In this document: piece by piece, positions 31,343 through 43,758 of the stretch
Position numbering within the stretch: position 1 is the first letter of the stretch
Layout of the letters: each line of letters begins with the position of its first letter
Assembly: GCA_963971535.1 (NCBI GenBank)
Contig: OZ020598.1
Location: forward strand, 101,503,810-101,567,809
Direction: 5' to 3'
Length of the DNA stretch: 64,000 nucleotides
Source: Notolepis coatsorum
Taxonomy: Eukaryota > Chordata > Actinopteri > Aulopiformes > Paralepididae
Made by a program: the position numbers and the translations under genes
The notes under the pieces: generated by a model
Told to the model about the DNA's origin: nothing
Database searches by the model: none
Seen by the model: only the letters and a program-made list of their open reading frames with translations

Positions 31343-33961
31343 TTAAGATGACAGCAGCGTCCTGACTCTCTGTACAGCCATCGTCTGAATGAGCCTGTTA
31401 ACTGGCCTGATCAACCTCCCCAGCCTAGTGTAAACCCCTAGAGGTACCCCAACTACACTCGGTTTGACAGTGACAACGGCCGATTCAGGTTCACTCACTG
31501 GTACAAGTAAGGATGAACTACAAGGGGCCTCCTCCGAAGCCATCATATCTCCAGTGAATGATTCCACAGTTGTCGTGTCTGACGACTGATCACTATCCTG
31601 ATAAACAATTACAGAGTATGACTCCTCTGATTCAACATCTGCATCTGGTCCCTCCATCCAAAAGTGCCGTGGTTTCTTCAGTTTACACTCCTGCTCCCCA
31701 CCATTATGTGTCTCAAGTGTAATTCTATGATGTTGATCACTACCCATACTCCCCACCTGCTCCTCTGCCGGCTCTGATACACCCGTCCCTGTCCCGGTAT
31801 CTACTACCCCCTCCACACTAGACTCAGGAAGATGAGCAACCCACCGGGCAGTTCTCAGCTCATCCTGATCAGAATCATCTGTCATTTCCTCACTCGGAAC
31901 AGTGCCAGGAATAGACACTTCAATCTCTGGCTCGTCCCATGACGGCAGAGGCAGGAAATTGACGGGCATAATCAAGTTCCTATGAACAGTCTTAATCCTC
32001 CCTGTGACAGGATGACGGATACTGTATATGTTCAGCACACTGTTTTTACACACTACAGTATAGACGGCACTCTCCCAGCGGTCAGCTAGCTTTTTCTTGC
32101 CTCGCTCCCCCTTATTTGCCAGTAAGACCCGATCCCCCTTCTCTACCAAATGTCCCTTTAACTGTCTGTTATACACCTCAGCTTGCCTGGTCTGTTGCTT
32201 CTCAGCATGCTTTTGAGCAAGTGCCATTGCTTCCCTCAGATCCTTTCCCAGTGACTGGACATACTTATCCACATCCACCGTATCTCCATCCAAAAGGACA
32301 CTCTCAAACATGACATCGACAGGTAATCTTGGAGTGCGGCCAAACATCAAAAAGAAGGGTGGGAGCCCTGTGGTCTCATGCACTGTGCAATTATAAGCAA
32401 ACGTCAAAGTGTTCAACATCTGAGGCCATTTCACCTTGGAACGAGGTGGCAAAGCACGGATCATACTACCTAAAGTGCGGTTTAGACGCTCTGCTTGTCC
32501 ATTTCCCATAGGATGGTATGGCGTGGTATGGGATTTTTCAACCCCTGCCATCTGAAGCATTTCTGCTATGAGTGCACTCTCAAAATTAGCCCCTCTGTCG
32601 CTATGAATGCAGGCTGCAAAACCATAAACAGAAAAAAAATTATTCCAGAGCACTCTGGCCACCGTCTTTGCAGATTGATTGGGACACGGATAAGCACACG
32701 CTAGTTTGGTAAAATGGTCAGTTATAACAAGCACATCAATGGACTTATTATTGGCATCCTCAGCCGACCAAAAGTCAATACACACCAACTCCAGTGGTGC
32801 AGTGGTGACTATAGATACCAGCGGAGCCCTAGCCTCCGGCTCAGGTGCTTTGCTCAGTACACATCTCTTACAATGACTCACATATTCTTTGACATCCTTT
32901 TCCATGGAGTCCCAATAGAAACGTTGTCTAGTGAGCCACAATGTGCGCTGCTGGCCCTGGTGACCAGCCTCATCATGTACCCCTTTCAGCACCTGTCCTC
33001 TCAGAGCGCTTGGTACAACATATTGAAAGACCTTCTTCTTACTCACAACGTGTTTTGAAACACGGTACAACACTCCTAATTTGGTTGTGAGTTTTCCCCA
33101 CTGTCTCAGTGTGCGGTTTGTTTCTTTCGACTCATGAACTCTCTCTCTTCGAGATGGGCGGCGGCCTCTATCTACAAAGAATTTGACTCTACCAGTAACA
33201 GGGTCCTGGCACTACTTGTCGTACAATTCCTCATGAGTGAGGACAGGCAATGGGCTCTGTCCCATGGACACCAACCTTTCTAACTGCTGCACATGAGAGA
33301 CTGCTCTCATAGCTGCGCCATCCTCCCAACAGCGATGTGTGTGGAGTACAGCAGATACCTCTTCACGGGATATGCTCCCACTGTCACTACCCACCTCACC
33401 ACTGGCCTTAAGTGAACTCTGAGTGGACAACCCTAGGCCCTTCCTCCTCACCTCTGGTTCCTCACAGGTAAGACGGAACATGTTCTGCACGTCATCCACC
33501 TCCAAACCCTTAGCCTCCCTCAACAAGACATCATACGAGGTCCTTGTCAGCCTGTGCATCACCCTAGGCTTAGTAAAAGGCTCCCTGCTCAGTGCATCAG
33601 CTACTGTATTTTTAGGCCCAGGAATGTACTGAATGTCAAAATCAAAAGGTGCCAGCTTAGCCACCCATCTCTGCTCGCATGCATCGAGTTTTGGCTTTGT
33701 GAGGATGTACTTAAGTGGATTATTATCTGTCCACACTTTAAATTTATGTCCTCGCAGCCAATGGCTAAACTTGTCGTGTATAGCCCATTTCATGGCGAGA
33801 AACTCAAGCCTATGAGCTGGATATTTAGACTGAGCATGATTCAAAGATTTACTAGCAAAAGCTATGGGCCTGGCTGTGCTACACCCTTCCTGCACTTGTG
33901 AAAGCACAGCTCCCAGTCCACTAGTTGTTCCTTGGAAAACTTCTCCAACATGTCATGAGAC
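31343..33961 (-). pseudogene. Gypsy pol remnant: RNase H and integrase, one premature stop
   Basis: One reading frame runs from the end of RT (TSGLGAVLSQVQEG near 33930-33895) through RNase H (RLEFLAMKWAI, VWTDNNPLKYIL, NTVADALSREP). It hits a single TAG at 33212-33214 and continues in the same frame to 31343. The second part has the integrase zinc-binding pattern (HDEAGHQG...CKRC) and the DDE core: VCIDFW, CIHSDRGANFES, YHPMGNGQAERLNRT. A chromodomain-free acidic tail follows, ending YTRLGRLIRPVNRLIQ. RT catalytic residues are absent. The integrase alone could still be an intact 577-codon frame, but without its own start. Confidence 0.88.
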
Positions 33962-33993
33962 GGGTGATCAACAAAGTCTTTGATGGAAGCCAT
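33930..33993 (-). pseudogene. Gypsy gag start fused to RT end by deletion
   Basis: From the ATG at 33993 the frame reads MASIKDFVDHPS and LEKFSKEQLV, like the N terminus of fish gypsy Gag. Within ~25 codons the DNA becomes the end of the RT domain in another frame. A deletion of most of gag, protease and RT is the simplest reading. The leader (34033-34918) shows no other ORF of note. Confidence 0.6.
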
Positions 33994-34032
33994 CGTTACT
34001 GTACCAGTCACCACAAGCTACTCGATTTACTT

Positions 34033-34155
34033 TACAGTCACGAAGAACCACTAACGAACCACGAAGAACCACTAAAGAACCACTGAAAAACCACTAAAGA
34101 ACCACTGAAGACCCCCTAACGAACCACCGAAGAACCACGAAGAACCACTGAAGAA
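34033..34155. repeat. Short tandem repeat in the gypsy leader
   Basis: Seven or so imperfect units of gaaccactaaagaaccactg type (about 16-18 bp). It lies between the gag ATG and the primer site. The remainder to 34918 shows no recognisable motif. Confidence 0.8.
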
Positions 34156-34918
34156 TGCTAATGCCAATAATAACAACCAGAAGGGAACGCGGTGGAAATG
34201 TGAGCTCTACGGAGCGCACCTTTCTAGTTTGCAAAAAAAAAATAAAATAAAAAATAAAACACAACCACCCTGAAATAAATAGACGTGTCATACACGCAGG
34301 AGGTCAGGTGCTAACAGGTATGCTCACCAAACACTCAAACAAACAAAATAAATTCAATAAACAAATCCAAACAGGTGCGCCTTCTAACCTGATATGACTA
34401 CATATGCTTCTACATCTAAACTGCAGTCAAAACCGGCCCACCACATGTCTACCCTAAGAAACACTAAATCAGGCCCTACCACACTACCTGTGTTTTCTGG
34501 CCCCCTAATCTACCTACCCTTAAACTAATGCCCTGTAGACCTAACCATCTTCAACCACACCTGCTACCAGTCAAAGATCATACTTGACCATCCACCCGTC
34601 CAGTACATGATACGGTACCAGACAAGTAGATGGTGCTAATCACTTCCCTGACTGCCCCATGAGTATGTGGTGCACAGGAAGCTAACCAACAACCAGAAAA
34701 TACTGTCCCTATCTACATGTGGTGCCCACTAAACTATATATTTTAACAGCATAAGTAGTCACATCAAATTACAAACAAATAAGGCATACTCACCTGTTTG
34801 ATGAAACGGCTCAAGCCCCCACGTTACATAATATGTAACGAACACCACCCAAACCATAACACCATGACACCCCGTGTAACACAAAAAAAAACCACCAAAC
34901 AAATTTCTAGGGGTAAAT

Positions 34919-34936
34919 ATCCCGGACGAGCGCCCA
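34919..34936 (-). other. Primer binding site, probably tRNA-Pro
   Basis: On the minus strand TGGGCGCTCGTCCGGGAT lies two bases inside the 5' LTR. It differs at one position from the well-known proline tRNA primer site of gammaretroviruses (TGGGGGCTCGTCCGGGAT). Confidence 0.8.
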
Positions 34937-34938
34937 AC

Positions 34939-35268
34939 TGTTACGACCCTGGCTCAAAGGCCCGCAACCTATGTGCAAACCAACACCAAAACCCTGTGCT
35001 CAAACTCAAAATGCTACTCTATCAAGGAATTACTGGTGTAAACTAAAGTACAAGGACAGAAGACCGTGATAGCTATCTGTTACCCAACACTCCTCTAAAC
35101 ACAGACCCTGCATGTGTGTTACCAGGGCTGGTTTTAAAGCTGCCAGCAGGTAACCAATCAGCACCAATTGGCTAATTGGCAGCCCTCACCTGCATGCCCC
35201 GTGACACAGGAGTGATCAGGTCTGCATGCACAGTGACACAGGAGTGATCAGGCTCCTGGTACATAACA
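34939..35268 (-). repeat. 5' LTR of the gypsy element
   Basis: 330 bp, matching 28294-28623 except for four substitutions that I can see (for example ccaacAcc, tatctGtta, aattGgcta and attggCagcc). Confidence 0.93.
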
Positions 35269-35722
35269 CCACACTACAGGAGGTGAACATTTTACTAACA
35301 CACTACAGACGGTTAACCTTTCACTACCACACTACTGAAGGTGAACCTTTCACTATCACACTACAGACGGTTAACCTTTCACTACCACACTACAGAAGGT
35401 TAACCTTTCACTACCACACTACAGAAGGTTAACCTTTCACTACCACACTACAGGAGGTGAACCTTTCACTATCACACTACAGACGGTTAACCTTTCACTA
35501 CCACACTACTGAAGGTGAACCTTTCACTATCACACTACAGACGGTTAACCTTTCACTACCACACTACAGAAGGTTAACCTTTCACTACCACACTACAGAC
35601 GGTTAACCTTTCACTACCACACTACAGAAGGTGAACATTTCGCTATCACACTACAGACGGTTAACCGTCTGTAGTGTGGTCGTGAAAGGTACACCTTCTA
35701 TAGTGTGGTACTGAAAGGGTTA
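35269..35722. repeat. 29-bp minisatellite, right part, with an inversion
   Basis: About fourteen units in the same orientation as 28016-28293, then a switch to the opposite orientation at a perfect 32-bp palindrome (35647-35678), followed by two inverted units to 35722. Confidence 0.95.
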
Positions 35723-35862
35723 ACACCGAACAGTTAGACTGTGGAGCCACTCAAGAGTGATCTGACATGAGAGGGAGGGGGACGTAAAGACAAGATGCTG
35801 GTTACATTCATCCCTCCTCTGAGACCGCTGGGTGTGTCTGGCAAGTTCAATGTGGCTGGCAG

Positions 35863-36880
35863 TGTTGTAGTACTCAAGTCTGAGTCCTCGACTGATTTTC
35901 AGAACTTGTGACTCGACTTGGACTCGAGCACTGATGACTCGGACTTGGACTTGGACTCGAGCATTGACTGCATTCTGACTCGGAAGGTGCAGACAAGGAT
36001 TGATTGATAAATTATTGTTTATTGATAAATAGTTATTAATTATTTTTTTTTATCCACATTTTCTCCTAATTTTCTATTTTTCTCCCATCCCAAAATTGTA
36101 TTGCCAATTCTCCTCTCCCCTGTCTTGAACATTGCTAGACTATGCCCCCCACTGGTCGGCTGTGGTGAGGATAGAAGCCTTGCATCACGTGTCCCCTCCG
36201 GTACACGAGGAGGCAGCCTGTCGCATCTTTTCACCAGACAGCGCGGACTCTCAGTGGCGAGGAGTAACGTGTGGGAGGCTCACGCTGCCCCCGATACTTC
36301 CTGTCTCTGCTGTGCAGGCGTCACCCAACCGACCTGTAGGAGTCGCTGTCCACAACGTCCAATTCCCACCCATCGACTTTCCACCCGCTGACTCTGCCAA
36401 ATGAGCCAGTATGACGGCCGGCCCAAGTCGAAGGCAATGCTGAGACTGTGATTCGATACCGGAGTCTCTTGCATTGGTGACGAGCGCAATATCCGCTACG
36501 CCACCCAGCCGCCTAATATAGTTATTCTTTTTATATATTTTTTGTAATAGGCCCTAATCATTTGGCATAATAAATTGATGGCTAGTGCATTTGTTTGGCT
36601 ATTGTGTCACAAAGTAAATACATTTTTTGAAATGGTGACCGCTGTGTCATTTGTGTTTAATGTAGACTTTTCTTTATTTGTATGTCCGCTCTTTGACTGC
36701 CAGAGTGGAGTGGACTCAACATTGATGACTTGGACTCAGACTCGGACTAGGATAATGAGGACTTGACTCGGGTTCTTCTTTGGTGACTCTGACTTCAACT
36801 CAGACTTGCACACTGGGGACTCGAGACTCGACTCAGACTCAAGATTTAGTGACTCGACTACACACTGGTGACTGGAGCCC
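35863..36880. repeat. Degenerate gactcg-rich repeat, split by a SINE
   Basis: Both 35863-35990 and 36700-36870 are rich in gactcggacttggactcgag-type words, a fish dispersed or satellite-like repeat (recognised in general, not named). The SINE at 36038-36517 sits between the halves. No gene is seen; 35723-35862 and 36527-36699 are plain. Confidence 0.6.
36038..36517 (-). mobile_element. tRNA-derived SINE-like element
   Basis: Flanked by the 9-bp direct repeat atagttatt (36029-36037 and 36518-36526). On the minus strand the head has a box A-like TGGCGTAGCGGATA and a box B-like GGTATCGAATC at tRNA-like spacing, so an internal RNA polymerase III promoter is likely. The 3' end is A-rich (T run at 36042-36050 on the plus strand). 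At 480 bp it is longer than most SINEs. The ORFs across it are not genes. Confidence 0.75.
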
Positions 36881-37031
36881 TTCATCTTCAGCCAGGACAC
36901 AATCCCGCCGTTCACCGCAACGCGCTGCCATTTCAACATTAAAGGGATAGTTAAAATGTTTGGACCCCTAGAAATATTTCTTACTTACCGATGATGATGT
37001 TGATGGGTAGAAACCTCTCTCTCAGTACAAT

Positions 37032-37582
37032 ATGTTCCTCATACTAGCTCCGGATAGTTAGCTACAAACCATGCTGTTTCTCATACTAGCTCCGGATAGT
37101 TAGCTACAAACCATGCTGTTCCTCATACAAGCTCCGGATAGTTAGCAACAAACCAATGCTGTTCCTCATACTAGTTCTGGATAGTTAGCTACAAACCAAT
37201 GCTGTTACTCATACTAGCTCCGGATAGTTAGCTACAAACAATGCTGTTCCTCATACTAGCTCCGGATAGTTAGCTACAATAAACCATGCTGTTCCTCATA
37301 CTAGCTCCAGATAGTTAGCTACAAACCATACTGTTCCTCATACTAGCTCCGGATAGTTAGCTACAAACCATGCTGTTCCTCATACTAGCTCCGGATAGTT
37401 ACCTACAAACCATGCTGTTCCTCATACTAGCTCCGGATACTTATCTTCAAACCATGCTGTTCCTCATACTAGCTCCGGATAGTTAGCAACAAACCATGCT
37501 GTTCCTCATACTAGCTCCGGATAGTTAGCTACAAACCAATGCTGTTCCTCATACTAGCTCCGGATACTTATCTACAAACCAT
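37032..37582. repeat. 42-bp tandem array, about 13 units
   Basis: Each unit contains ctgttcctcatactagctcc followed by ggatagttagctacaaacca. Units differ by single bases (acttatctac, gttagcaac). Units are contiguous, without spacers. Confidence 0.95.
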
Positions 37583-37725
37583 GACACACTTTCAACAAAT
37601 AACATATACTATGTAAAACATAAATATATACATACAACTATGAGCCATGGAGAAATACTGTTCTGCGCAATATAAATATATGACTAGGCACAGCTTCAAA
37701 GTATCCCTCAGATGACACCTGATGA

Positions 37726-37856
37726 CACCTGCAAAGGGTCCAACTCAGCACCACATACAACACCTGCAAAGGGTCCAACTCAGCACCACATACAACACCT
37801 GCAAAGGGTCCAACTCAGCACCACATACAACACCTGCAAAGGGTCCAACTCAGCTT
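37726..37856. repeat. 35-bp tandem array, four units
   Basis: Units beginning cacctgcaaagggtccaact start at 37726, 37761, 37796 and 37831; the last is partial. The first three are identical. Confidence 0.97.
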
Positions 37857-39095
37857 CCTCTCTGGTACAGGTAGCAGCCAAAGGGATTAGAGAGAGTAGG
37901 TCTTAGCTACACCACTTCATGCCGTCTCACAACTAGTTCACCATTAGAGGCCAATTCAGAAAACTCCACCTGTTTTCACAGTTCCTTCGTATTTTGCGAT
38001 AAATAATGGTTGTTGGGAAAAAAAATTTGGATCATTGCAATCGTGAAACCATTACAACAGCGTATTACAACAAATAATTGATATTTCCAGCTAGTGTGCC
38101 ATAGTCCAAACTGTACACAGTGTTCTGCCTTTATTTTTAATGAATCAATAAAAATTTATTTAAAAAATTGTGTGGGGAACGAAGGAAGAGGTGGAAGGGT
38201 ATTCAATTAAGTGTGGCTTGATTTGTTTATAGTCTTGTATAATGTGAACGATGGCTTAATTCATCGCGTTGTGCGAGTTATGACACCACTTTTGAGGTTG
38301 CCGCTCGAGTCTGTCAGGTGTACCGTCGGCCAGGTCTGTTATACAATTGATTGAACAAACTCAAAGGGACTTTCTAAGTGAGAGAGAGAGGGGGTGGAAA
38401 GTATTTGGCTCAATTGAGCCCAACTTTCAACTAATCATATCTCTTTGAAATGTCTTGAAAGTCAAGAAGTTGGGAATAACAAAAGGTTGACTATACGTCT
38501 TGAAATGTAACTGAACAGCCTTTAAAGGTAGAATCTGTAATGCTGTCAAACAGTGACCTCCAGGCAAAGGAGTCCCGGTTGGTATTGCACTTTGTTTTTC
38601 ATGTTTTGTTCTGGTCTGATATGCGGGATGAAGTTCAGTGGGGATAGGGGTTGTTATTAGGGATGCACTGATTTTCAGTCCTGATACCGATACCAAATAC
38701 CGATCCGATGGTTCAATTAATAAACTGTATGCCTCACTGTGTGGAAGAGACTGGGATCATTCTTTTGTGCAAGGCAACATCAGGCTTGACTTAAAACATT
38801 ACTTTCCTAACTTAGTGAACTTTATTTATTATTATATTATATTATTATATACATTTTTATTTATTTTTCCAAATCCGATATATTATTTTTAATTTTCTTA
38901 TACCCGATCCAGCTATTTTAGTCATATCGGGCCGAGAGAGATCAGGAGAAATTCACATTATAACAGGTTACTAAACTCCAACCCACACATCAGACCAAAA
39001 CAACAAATGTGAACAGAGTGCGGTATCAAGCAGGGCTATTTTTCCCAGAAATTGCTGTTTGATGGCATTACATATTCTAACGTTAAATAACCCCC

Positions 39096-39150
<55 letters not shown>

Positions 39151-40758
39151 CATGTTTTTCATGGTTAACCACTCCTGGGGGTGTGACTTTGACTATACAC
39201 ATTGTTATTTGTGCAGAACTTGTCACCAGAGTGCCCTTTTCCCATTATTCCCCTGCAGAGCTCTGTACCTCCCTGAAATGTGTGATGTCACTAACAGATC
39301 GAACATATCACGGTGCAATGTGTGGTAAGTAGAGACTTTAGCTTCAACATACACAGCAAGCTGAGTAGGTATATTTACATGTCCTGAAAGAAAATGCTGC
39401 TGACTTGGAATTTGTGGTGAATATCAATGGGTGCTTTTTGTCGATAGATAATTTCATTCTCAATGAGGGTGAAGGTGCAGAGATGCCATTTTCAGTAGTT
39501 TATTGACTTGGTGGAAAAAACGTATCTATACAAATTGTTAGTCAATATAGACAATTTGTTAAGGGTTTAAAATACATCAGGATGGGATATTTTAAAGGAA
39601 CCTGAACAGACAAAGAAAAAGAAGAGATGGCCCACAGTTTGGCTTGACCTACATCTCAGGTAATATCAGGCTATCAATTTTGAGGCGGAGAGATATGCCA
39701 GTGGTGATACCTCTTTCTGAACTGTTAACTCACTGTTCACAGATGACTCATGCGTATGTTGTATATTGTGTATATGTATATTGACTTTACCTACTTTTTT
39801 ACTTCTTAATTATTTTTACTTACTTTCTCTTTACTGTATGTGGCACACTCTCAGGGGCTCAGAAGAAACAAGCATTTCATTATAAAGTACTCTATTTTGT
39901 TCTGACAAATAAAAATAAACTCGAACTTGAACTCACTGTTCACTGATGACTCATGCTTATGTTAACTCACTGTTCACTGATGCTTATTCTAACTCACTGT
40001 TCACAGATGACTCATGCTTATTTAAAAAGGAAACAAGCAACCTCAAAAATAAGAGAAAGACAGCAAAAGAGACAGGGTCACTATACCTATTTCCTCTTGT
40101 AGCCTCTTGTAAGCCTCTTGAGTTGTTTTGAACATCGGGGGAGTTGAACCAATCACACTTCAAGTTGCACCTTGAGTCCCTCTCCCTTTTCACATGTCCA
40201 GAAAGTTGATACCCTTTTCAACTCTGTTCAGACTTGTCTGCAGCGCCTGGCAGTTCACGGAAGGTCACAACTTCACTTATTTAAAGCTACAATATGTAGC
40301 TCACATTCATGCTGTCAAACCAATATTGATTATGTTGATAGCAAAGATAGGGAGAGGGAGTGCTTTCACAGTGTTTTACTTATTTACATATCATATTAAA
40401 ACACACAACAGGACATATAAACATTACCCACCAACTCCAACCACCCCCACAGTGAAGCAGAGGGTGCGTCGGTCTGCCCTATTAGCACATATATATTTAT
40501 TCCCCCCCACTGTGCCACAGCAGTGTTTTAGTCACCGCTCAGACATAAAGACTGCCAAACTGCGGTGTTGGTTTCTTCCATGAGAATGAGGCAGCATGAA
40601 CTAGCTGCCTGACAGCCCTGTGTTGTGTGTTGCTGGTGGAGATATAGCTTTATGGTAGATATGGTCTATATATAGATATATGGTTTATATTCCATACATT
40701 GCACATATTCCATATACAGCCATAGAACACTCCATGCAATTTATTGAGGAAATTCAAT
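37857..40758. other. Non-coding stretch with repeat fragments
   Basis: No gene is recognised. It holds a segment at ~38655-38940 with gatgcactga, gataccgatacc and catatcggg words typical of fish DNA-element ends; a (CA)n at 39098-39146; and a LINE-like 3' tail at ~39830-39935 ending in caaataaaaataaactcgaacttgaac. At 39727-40012 the phrase actcactgttcac(t/a)gatgactcatg recurs about four times. Confidence 0.6.
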
Positions 40759-41164
<406 letters not shown>

Positions 41165-41335
41165 AATTGCTGTGACTTGGGGTCATTTCTTAACCCTCTA
41201 CATAGGCAAATGTTTGCCTGGACATAGTGTTATATATTTGCCATTCCTGAGCTTATTCTTTGAGTCAGTATCAAGTGTCATATATTTTCTGAACCTACCC
41301 TTTATTTATGGTGCAGTGTCATGTCACCATCATAC

Positions 41336-41630
41336 GCTAGGGGCGACAGTGGCTCAGGAGGTAGAGCAGTCGTCTTATCCGGAGGTTCCCGGTTCGAGAC
41401 ACTTAACCCCTAACTGCTTACAATTTGTTCCTTACATTTTTCCCATTCACTCACAGACCGACGGCGGAGGCAACCATGCAAGGTGCCAACCTGCTCATCG
41501 GGAGCAGTTAGAGGTTAAGTGTCTTGCTCAAGGACACTTTGACATGATACCCTGGAGGAGCGGGAATCAAACTGGGAACCTCCGGATTACCAGACGACTG
41601 CTCTACCTCCTAAACCACTATCGCCCCTAG
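41336..41630. repeat. Fold-back of two tRNA-like SINE heads
   Basis: The left arm reads ctaggggcgacagtggctca ggaggtagagcag ... gaggttcccggttcgag. The right arm is its near-complement, ending cactatcgcccctag. Each arm has box A- and box B-like motifs, in opposite orientation. Between them is the common fish phrase gtcttgctcaaggacacttt. Inverted ends of about 16 bases make it look like a mobile fold-back. It is not a functional tRNA. Confidence 0.75.
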
Positions 41631-42096
41631 AGAGACCTGAGCTGTGCAGAGATGGCTGCAGTGAGCGGTTTTGTGTAGACCCACTTCCTCCGGGCAGCAG
41701 GGTTGAGTGTAATACACTCCAGAGTCCACTTGCCTTTTTTCAATAGGTGTGAACTGTCACAACAAGATATTTAATCAGAAAGAGAATGATGGAATCCGAT
41801 CACACCATTGTAGTTGGCACCATTTCACAATAGGGGTTGCATTGTTTGGACCCACCCTGTAGCTTTCCAGTAATTAGTTGACCAGGTTGTCCACCCATGT
41901 CGTGATCCTTGAAGGTCCTATATATTATTTCTGGTTACCAACCTTTTACAACAGTCCATGTCAGATTTCCAAAGAAAGGAGGGTTTGCCCCCCTGGGTAA
42001 CCAGGTAGGTTGTAGTTATAGCAGCAACACACTGAATTTAATTTGATATTACAGGTCAGTGGTGCAGAGGGAAATGGATTATTGCTTAGAAAACAA

Positions 42097-42109
42097 CACC
42101 ACCACCACC

Positions 42110-42181
<72 letters not shown>
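42097..42181. repeat. (ACA)n microsatellite
   Basis: About 28 units of caa/aca following a short cac run. Flanks 41631-42096 and 42182-42827 hold no recognisable gene. Confidence 0.98.
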
Positions 42182-42182
<1 letters not shown>

Positions 42183-43150
42183 CAAAGCCCCATGTAGCCC
42201 ACTCCCCAGATACTGTTGGTGAAAAAACAGTGGCTGCTACCAGATGAAAAAGAAGTAGACGTGACATGGGGATAGTACTGTAAATGAGAACACAGGAGGA
42301 AATAATAATAATCACAATGGCAACAGCAGGAGAGAAATGAAAAGAACAGAATATGTTCATGTAGAGAGAAGAGAGGTGAGCAGCACAAACTGCAAACTGC
42401 AGAGCATCAATTGGATCTTAATCTGTGCATTGCAAAAAAGTGTGTAGTCATGCGAGGAAATTACTGAATCCAGATTGCCATTGGAAAGAGGAGATTTGGC
42501 CCTATCCATACATGTATGACTTGGCCATAATAAGATCATTTATAGGCCTGAGATGGCAAAGTTAAGTATTGTATCTACAAAAAAAACGCTGTAAATCATC
42601 TCCCCTTTATTAATTTGCGTAGATCTTCTGTACACTTGATCTCAAGAAGGTGCTGAATGATCTCAGTGAGTGAAATCTGACCACCCGCAATGTTAGCATG
42701 GTGTTATTCACTGTCAAAGATGCAAAGACAAATTATAATTGATATTCTCCTTTGCTTCATTACGATTTACTCAAGCATAGTAACAGACACAATTTTCCTG
42801 ACACTGGGAATACATTCCCTGAGGTCCATAGATGTTCCTAGATACCAAGAACATGCAAATTGACCTTGGAGAAGTGGAGCAATCTTCCATTTACTTGGGC
42901 ATGTACTTTTAGGTGGATTTTCGGAAATAGGGCTGCAGCTTAACAGGTTAAGAGGTTCACCTCATAAGCAAGATACATGGAATGCCTGTGCATTTGTACA
43001 CAGTTACCACAGGGCCCAACCAGTTACCACAGTGATGTTACCCTTCCTGTATCTCTGAGTGATGTTAGCCTACCTGTATCTCTTTACCACCAGGGCCAAA
43101 CCATAGACAGACTGAGTGGACGGTAAAGTGAGATCAAAGATAATGTGAGG

Positions 43151-43432
<282 letters not shown>

Positions 43433-43694
43433 AATGCAATCTTTACCTTTTTACTACTACAGAGAATAGCGGAATAAATACAGCTCTTTTATTGCCCATG
43501 CCTCCATAAATCTCCTCTCACTTCCAGTCACACATGCCTTCTCTTCAGTGGTATCTCAACCCACTATGTAGATAGAGTAAGTTCCCTTAATCAAATATGG
43601 CTACAGATTATATAATCATATGGTGAATTCTGGTACACATCAGAGATAGAGAGGCTGATTAACATGGTAAAGTGCCAGACAGCACAGCAAAGGC

Positions 43695-43758
43695 CCAGAT
43701 AAGATAAGATAAGATAAGATATTCCTTTATTGATCCCCTTGGGGAAATTCAGGCATCA
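43695..43758 (-). repeat. LINE 3' tail, copy B
   Basis: Counterpart of 881-945, with the same repeated pentamer tail. The flanks to 44300 are non-coding. Confidence 0.5.

Larger units (their letters stand above)
28294..35268 (-). mobile_element. Ty3/gypsy LTR retrotransposon, internally deleted
   Basis: Two 330-bp LTRs (28294-28623, 34939-35268) flank 6.3 kb. The target duplication ccaca is at 28289-28293 and 35269-35273 and reconstitutes the minisatellite unit. I see four substitutions between the LTRs, so insertion is recent. In minus-strand order the element has 5' LTR, primer site, leader with a tandem repeat, a gag start, a deletion junction, RNase H, integrase, an exon-like segment, a third ORF, polypurine tract and 3' LTR. 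Most of gag, protease and RT is missing, so it cannot move by itself. Confidence 0.93.

Noticed and set aside
36101-36489. ORFs of 64-96 codons on both strands at 36040-36490
   Set aside because: They lie wholly inside the tRNA-derived SINE-like element, which is non-coding.
41353-41400. A tRNA gene near 41353-41400
   Set aside because: Box A and box B words are present but the sequence does not close an acceptor stem and is part of an inverted SINE-like repeat.
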